Shown piece by piece: positions 1 through 11,153 of a stretch of DNA of 64,000 bases (position 1 is its first letter; every line of letters starts with the position of its first letter). The stretch is from Pseudorasbora parva (lineage: Eukaryota > Chordata > Actinopteri > Cypriniformes > Gobionidae). The notes beneath the pieces were generated by a model. The model was not told where the DNA came from, searched no databases, and was given only the letters and a program-made list of their open reading frames with translations. The translations under genes were made by a program, and so were the position numbers. The DNA is taken from contig NC_090180.1 of assembly GCF_024679245.1 (NCBI RefSeq), positions 16,988,507-17,052,506 of the forward strand. Direction: 5' to 3'.

Positions 1-329
1 TATTCATACCAAATAATGTTCATATTACTATTATTGCAAACTGTTCACAGATGTGGGTGAACAGGTTCTTGAAACATTCATGTCAATAAAGCGCATCTGA
101 TTCTGAACTGAGAAAAAATAATAATAGAGAGATGCAAGACATATGAATAGAAATAAGACGTTATTTTTTACAATAACATGACTTTCCTGTCCTTTAAATA
201 TTTAAAGAACGGGAAGTGAAATCCTCACAGCAGTAGGCTACTATTTAGAAAATCACAATCACCTTGGCTACGTTAACTTTCCAATGAAATGCATCACGAC
301 TGTTTTTAATGTTAAAATAAAATCTGTTT

Positions 330-453
330 CACATGTGATACTCACACAGATCGTCATCCATCTTTGCTGGTCCTCTTAATTCGCTAGGGGGCGCCAACAA
401 AAACCAGGGTCCTAGGAGTGCGGTCCTGAAAGTGCAGCCTCCGGTTGTGCAGG
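330..453 (+). mobile_element. Right end of a TIR transposon (partial copy)
   Basis: Positions about 388-453 repeat the right terminal inverted repeat of the element at 1672-3706: the same series of GGTCCT-containing units followed by the CCTCCGGTTGTGCAGG end. About 50 bases just inside the end (around 338-390) also resemble the matching part of that element. The left end is not visible and probably lies before the window. No coding sequence is recognisable, so this is a non-autonomous or decayed copy. The superfamily is not known. Confidence 0.55.
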
Positions 454-889
454 CAGATGCTTTTGGGAAACGCAGGCAGCCAACATCAGTTTCTGCAGTT
501 CACATTGTCTCGCTGGTCGTCGGTGGCAATAAGAGATTTTTAAGATAGGAAAAACCAGATTCAGTAAGGAAAGAAAAACCACCACTGGTCAGCCTGACGC
601 AAAGATGGTCGCTGATTGGACTTTGTCAACGAAGTATTGGAGCCATGATGTCTCTAAAATGTAAGCTGCTCAATAATGACTTATTATTAACTGTGTTCTG
701 CGCGAGATCCATAACAGCTCGTGTGATATTGCTTTTTATTACACGGCTCTGTGAAATACTTGATTCTGATTGGTCAATCACGCATTCCAGCGGTACGTTA
801 TTTCCAGATAACACCCGCTCATACGGGTACTACGAGTTATCTTGACCGGTACTACTTTCTATGCTTAACGCTGGCGCCATCTTGTGGCT
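454..889. other. Intergenic stretch with repeat-like sequence
   Basis: No gene is seen. Positions 690-850 look like a dispersed fish repeat. An ATTACACGGCT motif near 739 recurs inverted near 1391 (AGCCGTGTAAT), beside the hairpin at 1399-1558, so the two may belong to one foldback element of about 0.85 kb. That link is inference. Confidence 0.3.
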
Positions 890-1218
890 TAAACAGTCGT
901 GGGTTACATTGGAAGACATCAAGGCAGGTTTCCTTTATAACGTTTTTAATATAGATATTTTTCTTACACAAACGCATCGATTCGAATCAGAAGGCTCTAT
1001 TAACCCATCGGAGTCGTGTGGAGCACGTTATTTGACGGACAGCTGCATTTTTTATGGACTTCAAACACAACTACAACAACTGCTGGGATTAACGTTAGCC
1101 TGGACTTTTTAAATATAACTCCGATTGTATTTGTCTGAAAGAAGAATGTCATACACCTACGACAACTTGAGGGTGAGTAAATCATAGGCTTGGTTTCATT
1201 TTTGGGTGAACTAACCCT
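890..1218 (+). mobile_element. TTAA-type MITE, right half
   Basis: The segment ends in GGGTGAACTAACCCT followed by TTCA, a one-base variant of the TTAA expected at the border of this class. It contains the internal phrases AATATAACTCCGATTGTAT and CTTGAGGGTGAGTAAATCAT, which recur in variant form at about 9990-10395, 44640-44995 and, inverted, 46128-46420. The four segments therefore look like one family. The left border is not clear and there is no coding capacity. Confidence 0.5.
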
Positions 1219-1398
1219 TTCAGCATTCATTTTCAACATTTAGCAAGGGCATATGGCAAATCTTCAGCAATAGATAAAGGCTTAAAGCAGGTTGGAACTG
1301 TTTTTCTTCGCGGAAGCTTTGCGTTAGAGCTAATAAAATATTTAATCTCGAGACAATATTTTGTGTCTAATAATTATTTATTTGAGACTAGTAGCCGT

Positions 1399-1558
1399 GT
1401 AATAAGCGGGATAATGTACACCCAGCCGGTTTTTATCGCAGAATAAACCCCTTCAGAGTGATGCAAGACCCCTCCGCTTCGCGTCGGGGTCCTGATCACT
1501 CTGTCGGGGTTTATTCTGCGATAACAACCGGCTGGGTGTACATTATCCCGCTTATTAC
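1399..1558. repeat. 160-bp foldback hairpin
   Basis: The arms 1399-1474 and 1485-1558 are inverted copies with only a few mismatches by eye. The outer 53 bases of each arm differ at about one position. The loop is about 10 bases. This is the layout of a foldback MITE or of a palindromic transposon end. No open frame is credible. Confidence 0.8.
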
Positions 1559-1671
1559 ATCCCTTACATGGCAAAGTCATTTATGATAATGATATTATTG
1601 GCTTGAGAAAGCAAGCTAACATTGAAAAACGTATTATTATTATTCTGACTAAAACCTGACTCAGTAGTATA

Positions 1672-3706
1672 TTCCTGCACAACCGGAGGCTGCAGTTTCA
1701 GGACCCCAGTTTCAGGACCCGCAATTCTAGGACCCTCGTTTTTTTGTGACAGCGCCACCTACAGATGATATAGCGGTGTGCTGCAGTTTCAGGACCTCAG
1801 GTCTATGACCCAGGTGGTTTAGTTAGTAGCCTACATAGTATCAAGATATTTAATCTCAGGAGTATATTTTATGTGATTTTTAAAATTCAAAATGCATCAG
1901 ACGTTAATTACAAAGTGTGTAATACCTACTTTGATGCACAATTTTAAATTTAAACAAATTAATTTACACAAAATATAAATGAAAAATGTATATCAATCTT
2001 TAAACAAAAGTTGAGTACCTTAAACCTTAATTTCTTGAATTATATATTGATTAACCTCCTTAAGTTTAACTAATTAGTTCAGTATCAGGTAAAATAAAGA
2101 TGGAATCAGTATATGCAGTCACTAAAGGCAAAACAAGACTCAAGAATGATTGAAGAATATATATTTATGTCATTTTTGCAATAACAACAGCACCAAAAAG
2201 ACCCCTTTTTTCATCAGTTGCTGCACAGACGGGATGGATATATCCGATTTAACACTTGTGCACTGTTGGAGTTGTAGAAAGAGAAAGCCAAACAGAATAT
2301 TAATGTTACTCATGTCTAATTCCAAACTCCAAATTTGTAAGTTTATAAGAGCAATATCTACCAATTGAGACCATATACTTTACAGTTGAAGTAGCATAGT
2401 AGCATAAGGCAACTACTTTAAACATTTCCTATATACCTTCCTAAGCTAAATGGATGACGACTGACAGTCATTATACTAATCTGGTGAACATTGATAAATG
2501 AGCCATGACACAAAATTAACTGTAGATAAAAAAAACAAAAAACAAAAACAAAAACTGCACAAGTTATAAAAACCAGCAACTGTTACAGAGATGAATACAA
2601 ATATATTGTTATAATACCCTCCTATTTTGAAGCGCTCCATCAGAAGAAGACAGACCACTTTCTGATGAAAGGCATGTCCAGCTGAAAGATGTGTGACGTT
2701 GACAGATACTATATTAGCATATACTTGGCAACAACAACAAAAAAACAGAAAAAACAACAACAACAACAAAAAACACTGAGAATTTATCCCGCAGTCATTT
2801 CCACAGCGATGGCGTGGCAATCCCTAAAAGCAACAAAAAAGGTAACATACATGTCAAAAGCCATTGCCATCTCGGTTACATTATGAAATTTACATGATAT
2901 GCAGAATGGAAAATAATAATATTTGTTTGGAGTAGCTAAATATGCATTTATTAATCACTGCAATATTATGCCCAGTCTTTTCAGTCTAGCTCCCAGGATA
3001 ACAAAAAACATTTGTGCAAGATTCATACAGAAAAATTATTTTTTTTAAATTAAAGATTAATTTTAATCGTTTTAATCCTTCACAGCAAAAATATATCACT
3101 ACAGGCTATAAGAACGTAGCCAAAGTATAAATGGCTGAACTTGTCAAACATTATGCATCATTTAGACAGACTAATATTGTAGTGCAACCAGGCAGTCAGA
3201 GCAGTTATGTAAGAATATGTTATTCTTAACTATGGAAAAACAATGAGTATTCAGCAAGTTTCCCCACTAATACAGTAAGCTAAAGGTAATCGTACACACC
3301 CTACAACAACATGCTTTTGTCATCTTTTTAAGTTTAATTAATGTGCTGGCAGCTGGCTAGATGTATTATAGTCATTAAAAATCAAAAAGGATTTAATAAA
3401 TCTCAGCCACACCACGATCAAGAACATCATAGTAGTTAATAAAACTAGCACACAAATTCTTAATTCGTCTGAATTAATTATTAATTCATAGTTAGCAGCT
3501 CTCATTTTGGCTATTTTGTTTTGTTTAAACATTATAAAACTTGATTGAATATCGGTACTCACAGTCTGATAGGTGTCCATCGTCCATCTTAAATTAGTGT
3601 TTTGGTGATTCAATTCGGTAGGTGGTGCTGTCACAAAAAACTAGGGTCCTAGAACTGCGGTCTTAGAACTGGGGTCCTGAAACTGCAGCCTCCGGTTGTG
3701 CAGGAA
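1672..3706. mobile_element. 2.0-kb transposon with ~93-bp TIRs
   Basis: The left end (1672-1765) and the right end (3612-3706) are inverted copies over roughly 93 bases and finish in TTCCTGCACAACCGG. The dinucleotide TA flanks both sides (1670-1671 and 3707-3708), which would fit a TA target duplication but is weak evidence. Each TIR holds three short repeats of about 15 bases built on CAGTTTCAGGACCC, possibly binding sites for a transposase. The interior is AT-rich and holds no recognisable transposase, so the element is probably non-autonomous. A second right end is present at 388-453. Confidence 0.65.
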
Positions 3707-3708
3707 TA

Positions 3709-4064
3709 CCCTTCTCACCTGACTGCTAACACCTCCAAGAGCTTTATGCTACAACCGACAAACTTGGCTCTGACATTCAGACTGTTCTGAAGTTAAGTTA
3801 GCTGCTATATCTTTCAGACTGATCCAACTTACAGTTTTCCTTAAAAAAATATATTATTAAAACTCTGGAAAATCCTATTGATCAGATGAGGTCCAAGACA
3901 GTTCAAACTCCCAACTGACAAAAGTTAACATTTTGACTCTTAAAGTTGCTCATTTACATTCGATTCCATTAGCTGCTATTCAATCTACTATTTCTAATCC
4001 ACTGAGACTCACTTAGCTTCCTTTTTGTCTAATATTTCTGATCTGTCGAGTTAGTGTGAGTGAG
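3709..4064. other. Intergenic, nothing recognised
   Basis: No gene, tandem array or inverted repeat was recognised in this AT-rich stretch. Confidence 0.5.
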
Positions 4065-4860
4065 GGTGCGTTCACACTTGTAGTTCGGTTAGTTTTGTCT
4101 GGACCAAAAACAAAACATATAGTCCTGGTCCGCTTAGTGTTCACACTGGCATTTTTAACAGCGAACCTAAAGTTACCGAACCAAAGGCATAGGGAGACGG
4201 TAACAACCTGATTGGTTGGCTTATAGCTTGCTTACCGAACATTCAAAACAATGCTGTGTGCTGGATTAAACGCGATAATTTTATGCGTGTACATATGTCA
4301 TTATTTTTACCCGCTGAGAACTCATGAAGAGCTCATAAAATGTTCAAAACATTCAAAACAGCAGCAGTATTTCCTCCGTTGTGCAGAAAATAGACGGCCG
4401 TTCTGACGTCTGTACTTGCTAATTATGGGCAACACAGGTCCTTTGATGGGAAGAACCAGGTATGCTTTTTGTGCGTTTTTTCTAGCATTTTCGAAACATG
4501 CCCGTCGGACCAAGTATTGATGAGGCACTTTATCGTTGCTCCACGTTTGCCCTCTAACGTTAAAGTTATTTATTTTGGATATACCAATCTTTCCGCGTCG
4601 TCAAATCAGCTGACTATGTGTCGCATCTTGTGACATTACATCCTGTTTTTGGTTCGTTTACATGTCTTTGGTCCGTGTTGCGTTCATATATCAATCGAAC
4701 CGCACCAGAGTTTGTTTGGAAGCGGACCGACACCCGTCTTTTTAGTGGTCTCTGTCCGCTTGTTTGGATGGCAGCGTTCACATATGTTCAAATGAACCGC
4801 ACTAAACAAGCAATCGCACCAGGGTTCGTTTTAATCGAACCAAACATGACTGAGTGTGTC
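4065..4860. mobile_element. Non-autonomous TIR element (GGTGCGTTCACAC type)
   Basis: The left end reads GGTGCGTTCACACTTG and the right end carries degenerate inverted counterparts (GAACC / GGTTCG units and a TGAGTGTG end). Several GGTCCGC and GAACCGCAC motifs are repeated inside both ends. A partial second copy in opposite orientation lies at 30501-30760. The open frame at 4618-4995 is chance. This is a common type of fish DNA transposon relic; the superfamily is not assigned. Confidence 0.55.
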
Positions 4861-4896
4861 TATCTTATCTATCATTTAATATTTCTTATCTATCTC

Positions 4897-5130
4897 CTAG
4901 CAACCACCCAGAACACCATGGTAACCACCTACAACCACCCAGAACACCCTAGCAACCACCCCAAGTGCCCTAGCAACTGCATAGCAACACCCTAGCAGCA
5001 ACCACCCAGAACACCGTGGTAACCACCTACAACCACCCAGAACACCCTAGCAACCACCCCAAGTGCCCTAGCAACTGCATGGCAACACCCTAGCAACCAC
5101 TCTGAGTACCATAGCAACCGCTCGACAAAA
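4897..5130. repeat. Minisatellite, ~98-bp period, from CTAGCAACCACCC units
   Basis: Two copies of a unit of about 98 bases start at 4901 and 4999. Each is built from shorter subunits resembling CCTAGCAACCACCCAGAACA. The copies are nearly identical and a degenerate tail runs to about 5130. The reverse complement of the subunit (GGTGGTTGCTATGGTGTTCC) appears at about 5195-5220, so the array has an inverted fragment on its right. Confidence 0.8.
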
Positions 5131-5439
5131 TAGGATAAAAAAGAACTACAAAAAAAAGGTTCGTTGAGACACTTTGGCTTGAGAAGTATTCTGGGTGGTT
5201 GCTATGGTGTTCCTATGCGGTTGCTTGGGTAGCCTACTCAGGGTAGTATTTTTTTTTTTAAATAAGTTTGGTTTTAGTTAGTTATTTGATGCTATAAAAA
5301 CAGGGTCTGAAGTCATGATTGATGTAGTCACTGAGGCTCATGTAGCCAGACTGACGGTAGAAGGTCTGGACTCCATTGCTTTCATTAGGGGCATCGCTCA
5401 GATCAGTTCCCTTGCTCATGTTGGCACGCAAACTGATGT

Positions 5440-5665
5440 TATGGGGCAATGTCAATTCCTGAGAGCGACGCATGTACAGGGTGTTATGAATCAGGGTGCG
5501 GATCTGCTGTCCAGGGGCAATCCTCTATACGGAGAGTGGAAATTGAACAGGGAAGTGGTATCTGGCATCTCACAACAATGCCCATTGTACTCAGTTTTTC
5601 TACCTTAAAGACCAGAGCGTCTCCCTGGGGGTAGATGCGCTGGCACACCAATGGCCTCGCGTTAC
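5440..5665 (+). pseudogene. Relic of a retrotransposon pol C-terminal part (DIRS-like?)
   Basis: One frame reads through THVQGVMNQGADLLSRGNPL and GEWKLNREVV. A second frame, after a shift near 5580-5600, reads LGVDALAHQWPR. These phrases match the RNase H end and following region of fish DIRS/Ngaro-type elements as I know them. Gypsy-type RNase H also ends in an ADxLSR motif, so the class is uncertain. A segment appears deleted between the two parts, and no RT or recombinase remains. The fragment cannot be functional. Confidence 0.5.
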
Positions 5666-5830
5666 GCGTTACGAGTTCGAGACTCGACTGGGACTCATGA
5701 AAAAAATACTCCAAACTTAACTCGGACTCCAGTGATAAAGACTTCAGACTTGACTCAGTCTCCAGATGAAATACTAGTGAACATCTTTGTGTTCTAGATG
5801 ACCAGATTTCTGAAATGAAGACCGTGGAGA

Positions 5831-6534
5831 TTTCCATTTTTATATCAATATGCTATGGATTATTGTATTTGAGTTGGTCTATGAGTTTGGTAAAAAGTAA
5901 TCAACAAAGAAATCAGATTATATTATCAAAAATGTGTCAAGTCATTTTCATTATGTAATTTGTATTCAGTAATTACAGTTTGGAAGTAATCTAACCAGAA
6001 CTGGAAATTTCCCCAGTGGGCAAAATATCATTGAAATCACACTTGTTATATATTATCTATGAACTTAAAAACATAAGAATTTTTTTTTATAAATTTAGGG
6101 GAACATGATAAGCAATCATACTCAAAAAGAGATGTATTACAGAGTAGGTTTGCACACACAAGGAATTTGTTTTGGTGACAGAAGAAGAGTCCAGTACACA
6201 GAGACGACAACAGTACAGGTAGTAAAATAAAAGATAAAGATATATGTGAATAAGATACAAATATAAATAAATATATAAAGTATATAAATGAACAAAAATA
6301 AACACATTTGTGTGGTCTGGTGTGAGGGTAACAGTTTGGGAACCTGTTGTTTTGAAGTGGCCATGGGTTTCTTTGGGATGTCCACTAGAGGACAGTGTCC
6401 TCTGCTATTTGACATTCTCATGCAATGTCTATTTAAAGTACTTCTTACAGAATATGCATTTCTTTCTTTATATTTATACATAGATTTTAAATCTTTTAGC
6501 ACTTTAAGGTTTCAGGTTTTTTTTGGTAACACTT
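5831..6534. other. AT-rich intergenic, nothing recognised
   Basis: No gene or clear repeat was recognised here. Confidence 0.4.
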
Positions 6535-7665
6535 CATTAGTTAATGTATTGTGCATCCTTGTGGACATTTTTGTCTTTTATTATTATTATTATTATTATC
6601 TTATCATTTTGCCAGTGTTAATGTTAACTACATACATTTTGACACAGGTGTATTTTTATTCGAATTTTACTATTTTGCCCCCATTAGCTTTAAAAAAATC
6701 ATTTTGCACGATGGGTACACAAAATGCTTCTTCTCAGCACCTTTAAGACAAAAATGTCCCCATTGAAACCCATTAAAACTGCCATTTTTAATTACATGGC
6801 CATTTAACTATAAAATTATGCAATATTTGTTAATAGGCTTTCATTCTGTTGGCAAGGTTTCAAAAAATAAATAAATTACTAGATGCTGCCATTTTCTCAG
6901 ATTTGGCCTATAAAGAAAGTGCTCATTGTATTCCTGTTTTCTGCTTCTTCAAATTATACAGACAATTGGATAAATTATGCAGCTGTAATTGTGTGGATGT
7001 GTTAGTATGGATGTTAGAGTGTGGTATGTATGTATGCAATAAAAAAAAAAATGTGTGTGCGTGTAATATTTGAGAGAGAAAAACTCAACTGCAAATAAGA
7101 AGTCCGCTGTGTGTCCTAATGGAGTTTTGCTGGCATCTAATGGAGAAAAGTTGGCACTGCGCCCAAACAAAATCTTACTGTGAGCTCATTTTTTGAGATG
7201 TCAACCTCAAATTTGGAGTACAGCTTTTTTAGATGTATGGCTTTGATTTTTTGTAGCAGTTTTAGAGTTCAACATGTTTAATAAAATATATATTTTATTT
7301 AAAATATTATTCATAAATTATGTCTGTGCTCCCAGTATTAATTTTTTATCACAATTTTTTGTCCTTTATAAACCTATGTGTAACTTTTTTTGAATGATGT
7401 ACTATAGGGTTAACTAACCATGGGCACTTGAGCAGTAAATGTTTTACTCTATTTGTTCATCTTTTTATACAATTACAGATGTTCATTGTTTGTTCATGTT
7501 AGTTCACAATGCATTAATTAATGTTAACAAGATTTTAATTTGTATTGGTAAATGTTAAAATTAACAAAGATAAATTAATGCTTTGTAAGCCAATTCATTA
7601 TTAGTTCATGTCAACTAAAGTAGTTTAGTAATGTTAACTAATGAACCTTATTGTAAAGTGTTACC
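6535..7665. mobile_element. Teleost MITE with GGTAACACTT ends, interrupted or extended
   Basis: The left end reads GGTAACACTTCATTAGTTAATG. The right end, from about 7440, contains many CATTAACTAATG-type units and finishes AAGTGTTACC. As I know the family, these ends normally enclose only a few hundred bases. Here about 0.9 kb of unrelated AT-rich sequence lies between them, including an (ATT)n run at 6578-6600, so the copy is either interrupted or rearranged. There is no transposase. Confidence 0.5.
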
Positions 7666-7829
7666 GTTTTTTGTTTTGTTTTTTTTTAACCTAAAAAGAA
7701 GTTCTTAACAGTTTTTTCTCAGCTGTGCTTTGTACATTAAGTAATGATTGATCTAGTATTATTAAACACAATACCAGAAATTGGCTACTAAAAGTAATCA
7801 AAATGTCCATTTTAATACATTTTAATGTT

Positions 7830-8020
7830 TGACTACGTCGCGATATCAAGTAAACAACGTCGCGAAATCAACTGTAAATGTACAACGTTGCAACAGTGAA
7901 ACAACGTCACAATATTAAGGTTGATCCAATTTGCAAAATCGAAAAGTAATCCAACGTTGATCCAACCATGGTACCTGACGTCATATCTATGCCTGACGTT
8001 GATTCAACGGTGAATCGGTG
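7830..8020. repeat. Cluster of CAACGT-rich repeats
   Basis: Repeated variants of ACAACGTCGCGA and CAACGTTGATCCAAC occur over about 190 bases. The pattern resembles the end of a dispersed fish repeat. No borders or target duplications could be fixed. Confidence 0.35.
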
Positions 8021-8024
8021 TTAA

Positions 8025-8494
8025 AGGGACTCGGCGCAGTACAAATTCCCGGCCGAAACAGCTTCCCTCACATCTCCCAACTGACAGAAATGAGAGAGTG
8101 AGGGGGAGGTGTGAGGAAAGATGTTTCGGCCGGGACTTTTTACTGCGCCGAGCCGAAGTACTCTTGGAAGTGCTAATCCGCCATACATTATAGTTCTCCT
8201 TTTTAATCCGATTAGAGAAGTACCACGTTTTATTTTGTCACCATACTTGATCGTTCAACTATTCGTGTAACTGTATTTAAATAGGGAAAAGATGGAGGTG
8301 TTTGGTACTTCTAACTTGATCTTTGTTTGGTTCCATAGTGAATGAACTGGGAGCTAACTAAGCTAAATGCTATCAGATCGTCACTGCCCGTCAGAGAGAT
8401 TAAGTGCACGCACTGAGACGAGAGAGGTATGTATCAACTCGTTTTAGTTAAGGGAATAACATAGTTTAATATGAAAAAGCGGTGAAGTAACCCT
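8025..8494. mobile_element. TTAA-flanked MITE with internal hairpin
   Basis: TTAA stands on both sides (8021-8024 and 8495-8498) and the ends are AGGGACTC and, inverted, AGGGTTACTTC. Near the left end, two arms of about 50 bases (around 8029-8078 and 8107-8155), each containing CGGCCGAAACA, are inverted copies. A TTAA duplication is known for piggyBac and Kolobok transposons; the superfamily is not proven. No coding sequence. Confidence 0.65.
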
Positions 8495-8675
8495 TTAAAA
8501 TGCCGGCTGGGATATGACCTCAAATTACACGTCCATCAATATGCAGGATCAGGGCTTGACATTAACTTTTTTGCACACCAGCCACCGTTGCTAGTGGTTT
8601 TCCAAAGTAACTAGCCAGCCAGCATTTTCACTGGCCACAATTTTGCGGTTTGGAAATTACATTTTATATGATCAA

Positions 8676-9833
8676 AGGGGGGGTGAAATGCTGTTTCATG
8701 CATACTGAGCTTTTCACACTGTTAAAGACTTGGATTCCCATCCTAAACATAGACAAAGTTTCAAAAACTAATGTTGGACGTTTGATGGAGTATTTCTGTG
8801 TCAAAAAATACTCCTTCCGGTTTCTCACAAGTTTCGGAGAGTTTTTTTCGAGTATGGGTCGACTTGACCTTAATAGAACGGAAGGTCCTTGTATGGGCCG
8901 TATGGGCTCCTTACCCGGTAGGGTGCGCGCCGGCAGATCCAGTCCTCCGTGAACACTTATGTCACGCGCCGCGCTCCACTTTATTCCTATAGGTGACGTT
9001 GAGCGACTTCAACGCTTCAGCACAGCATTCCGGGAAGGCAGCGCTGCATTTGAACCGATTTGAACGCAGAAATGATGGGAAGCTTCACAGCATCGCTTCA
9101 GTCGCGTCTCAAAGTGGATTTCCACGCCACTGCTGTCACAGGACTTCACCAAATCATACCAAAGAACTGTATTTTTGACGGAGCGATCCCAGCGATAAAG
9201 GTTCGGTCCTGCTTTGGAAGCAGCCGGTGAGTAAAACTGCTTCAAATGTCTCTGCTCTTGGCTATCGTCACGTGAGTAAACATCAGTAAACGACACTATC
9301 GCATGCTTTGCCATTCAAATTCGCTAACGTTACTCTATTGTTGTTCTGTATAACGTTACACTAGTCTGACGTGCAAAACCGTTTTGCTTGCTACTTCTAA
9401 GGTCTAGTCGCATACAATAGTCCATAAACCGAATCATGTCCTCATAAACTGCGAGTAGACAGAAATGTTGACAGGCCACTTAATACAGTACATACCACAG
9501 AGACAGACGTCCTGATGTTGCCGTTTCTCCTGTTCAATTTATTTCTGCCTCAGATTTGATTCTGGATCATTATCTGTATTAGCTGAGATAGCCATGGGTT
9601 TCTCCACACTTGAGGACGTCACCGCTTTGTTCGCGATCTTCATTCTTTAGCTCCGCCCACACGATACGCCTTCAGGCGCTCGTTTTTTGCCGGAAAGACT
9701 CAGTACAGCCTATATTTCTTTTATAAATATAATAAAACTAAAGACTTTTCGGAGATATGAAGGATGCAATACTACTCTATAGGTACTCAAGATTTACATG
9801 AGATTGACTGAAACTGAGTGTTTCACCCCCCCT
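8676..9833. mobile_element. TTAA element A, AGGGGGGGTGAAA ends (1158 bp)
   Basis: The ends AGGGGGGGTGAAA and TTTCACCCCCCCT are inverted. The flanks are TCAA (8672-8675) and TTAA (9834-9837), a TTAA duplication with one change. It is homologous along its length to the element at 11154-12172, in the same orientation, with small indels. Short open frames at 8650-8992 arise from this repeat and do not resemble a transposase. Confidence 0.75.
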
Positions 9834-9988
9834 TTAAAGTTGACTTTGGCATGCTTAAATTACTTGATTTTGAGTCATTTTACTTGATTTTGACGATTTA
9901 AAACCCTTTCAAACTTTCACATGCAGAGTGACCACCCAAATCAAGACTACATTGTATATCAGCTGGGATGTGCAGGTGGGCAAGGGCT

Positions 9989-10395
9989 GGATAGTTCACC
10001 CGAAACTGAAACGTATCCGATAATTTACTCACCCTCAAGCCATCCCTGTATATGACATTCTTCTTTCATACGAATACAATCAGAGTTTTTAAAAAATGCC
10101 CTTGGCTAATCCAATCTTTATCATTGCAGTAAACGGAAACCCAATATTTGAAACCCAAAAAGCACATCCATCCCTCATAAACATTCTCCTCTTGGCTCTA
10201 GGGGTTATTATAATGGATGAATGCATTTTTTTGGGGCTTCAAAGTTTAGGCTGCCATTTACTGTCATTATAATGGTTGGAAGAACCAGGATATTTTTAAT
10301 ATAACTCAAATTGTCATATACAACTAGGATGACTTCATGTAAATCATGGGGTTATTTTCATTTTAAGAGGGATCTATCAGCATGTGCCATCTAGA
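9989..10395. mobile_element. TTAA-type MITE copy (ATAGTTCACCC end)
   Basis: It starts ATAGTTCACCCGAAAC and includes TTTACTCACCCTCAAG and CAGGATATTTTTAATATAAC, shared in variant form with 890-1218 and 44640-44995. The right terminus is lost around 10395. No coding capacity. Confidence 0.5.
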
Positions 10396-10499
10396 GTTTC
10401 ATGACAGAACTTTATAGGTACAGCATTTCTCTTTCAATTCCATTTCTCGTAAAGTTCTTTTACTATTCTATACATTTTAAAACACATTCTCAACAAATG

Positions 10500-10650
10500 T
10501 TTTTTTTTTTTTTTTGATTTATTTTTGGCATTTTTGCCTTTATTGAGATATAGATTCAGTTTGGAGGATGGACAGAGAGAAGGGGGCTGAAAATGGGAAG
10601 ACCACAAGTGCCAGGATTCGAACTTAGGTCGCCTATATGTGCGTTACATG
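10500..10650 (-). mobile_element. Possible tRNA-derived SINE
   Basis: On the minus strand the segment has GTTCGAATCCTGG near 10630-10612, which resembles a tRNA B box, and ends in an A-run (T15 on the plus strand at about 10500-10516). The short phrase GGCATTTTTGCCTTTATTGA is one I associate with a frequent fish repeat. The A box and target duplications were not identified. Confidence 0.4.
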
Positions 10651-10666
10651 TTGGGATGGTAATTGG

Positions 10667-10840
10667 ATCTCATCTAGTGTTCCCATCCCTCATGACTTCC
10701 GTCTAGTAAGGTCAAACCGACGCGATCATAGAAATATATATATATATAATATTATGTAGATGCCTCATTCGACCGATCTATGATCGCACCAGCTTGACCT
10801 TACCTGACGGAAGAAATGATGGATGGGAACAAGATGAGAT
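10667..10840. repeat. Foldback hairpin, ~65-bp arms
   Basis: The left arm starts ATCTCATCTAGTGTTCCCAT and the right arm ends ATGGGAACAAGATGAGAT. The arms pair with scattered mismatches around an AT-rich loop containing (TA)n. This is a palindromic MITE type. Confidence 0.7.
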
Positions 10841-10879
10841 TCGTCTGGATATGAGGTAAAAAAAATAAAAATAAAAACA

Positions 10880-11149
10880 TAAATACTGTTGTGTTTCTCA
10901 CAGAAACCGATCGGTTCGTGTCTTAAGACATCAATGTGTCGTCACGAGCAGCAGGGTTTTTGTGCATGTTGTCTAAGCATGTTTTTTTGTGTTTTTTTTT
11001 TTACTCTCATAGAGTTGTTACCTATTCACATGCATTATGACTGGCAGACTGCAACGGTTGAAGTTAAAAACAAGGACACCTACATCTTGGATACACTAGG
11101 GGTAAGCAGATAAACATCACATTTTCCTTTTTGGGTGAATCCATTTCCT
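10880..11149 (+). mobile_element. TTAA-type MITE, right part
   Basis: The segment matches a fish repeat containing TCTCATAGAGTTGTTACC and ACACCTACATCTTGGAT, and ends TTTTGGGTGAATCCATTTCC. The next element starts at the TTAA at 11150-11153, so the two share or abut at this target. The open frame at 10889-11113 belongs to the repeat. Confidence 0.45.
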
Positions 11150-11153
11150 TTAA

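Noticed and set aside
8650..8992. Frames of 64-100 codons over TTAA element A
   Set aside because: The same peptide-like reading recurs in element B (11131-11415) because the DNA is a repeat; indels break the frames.
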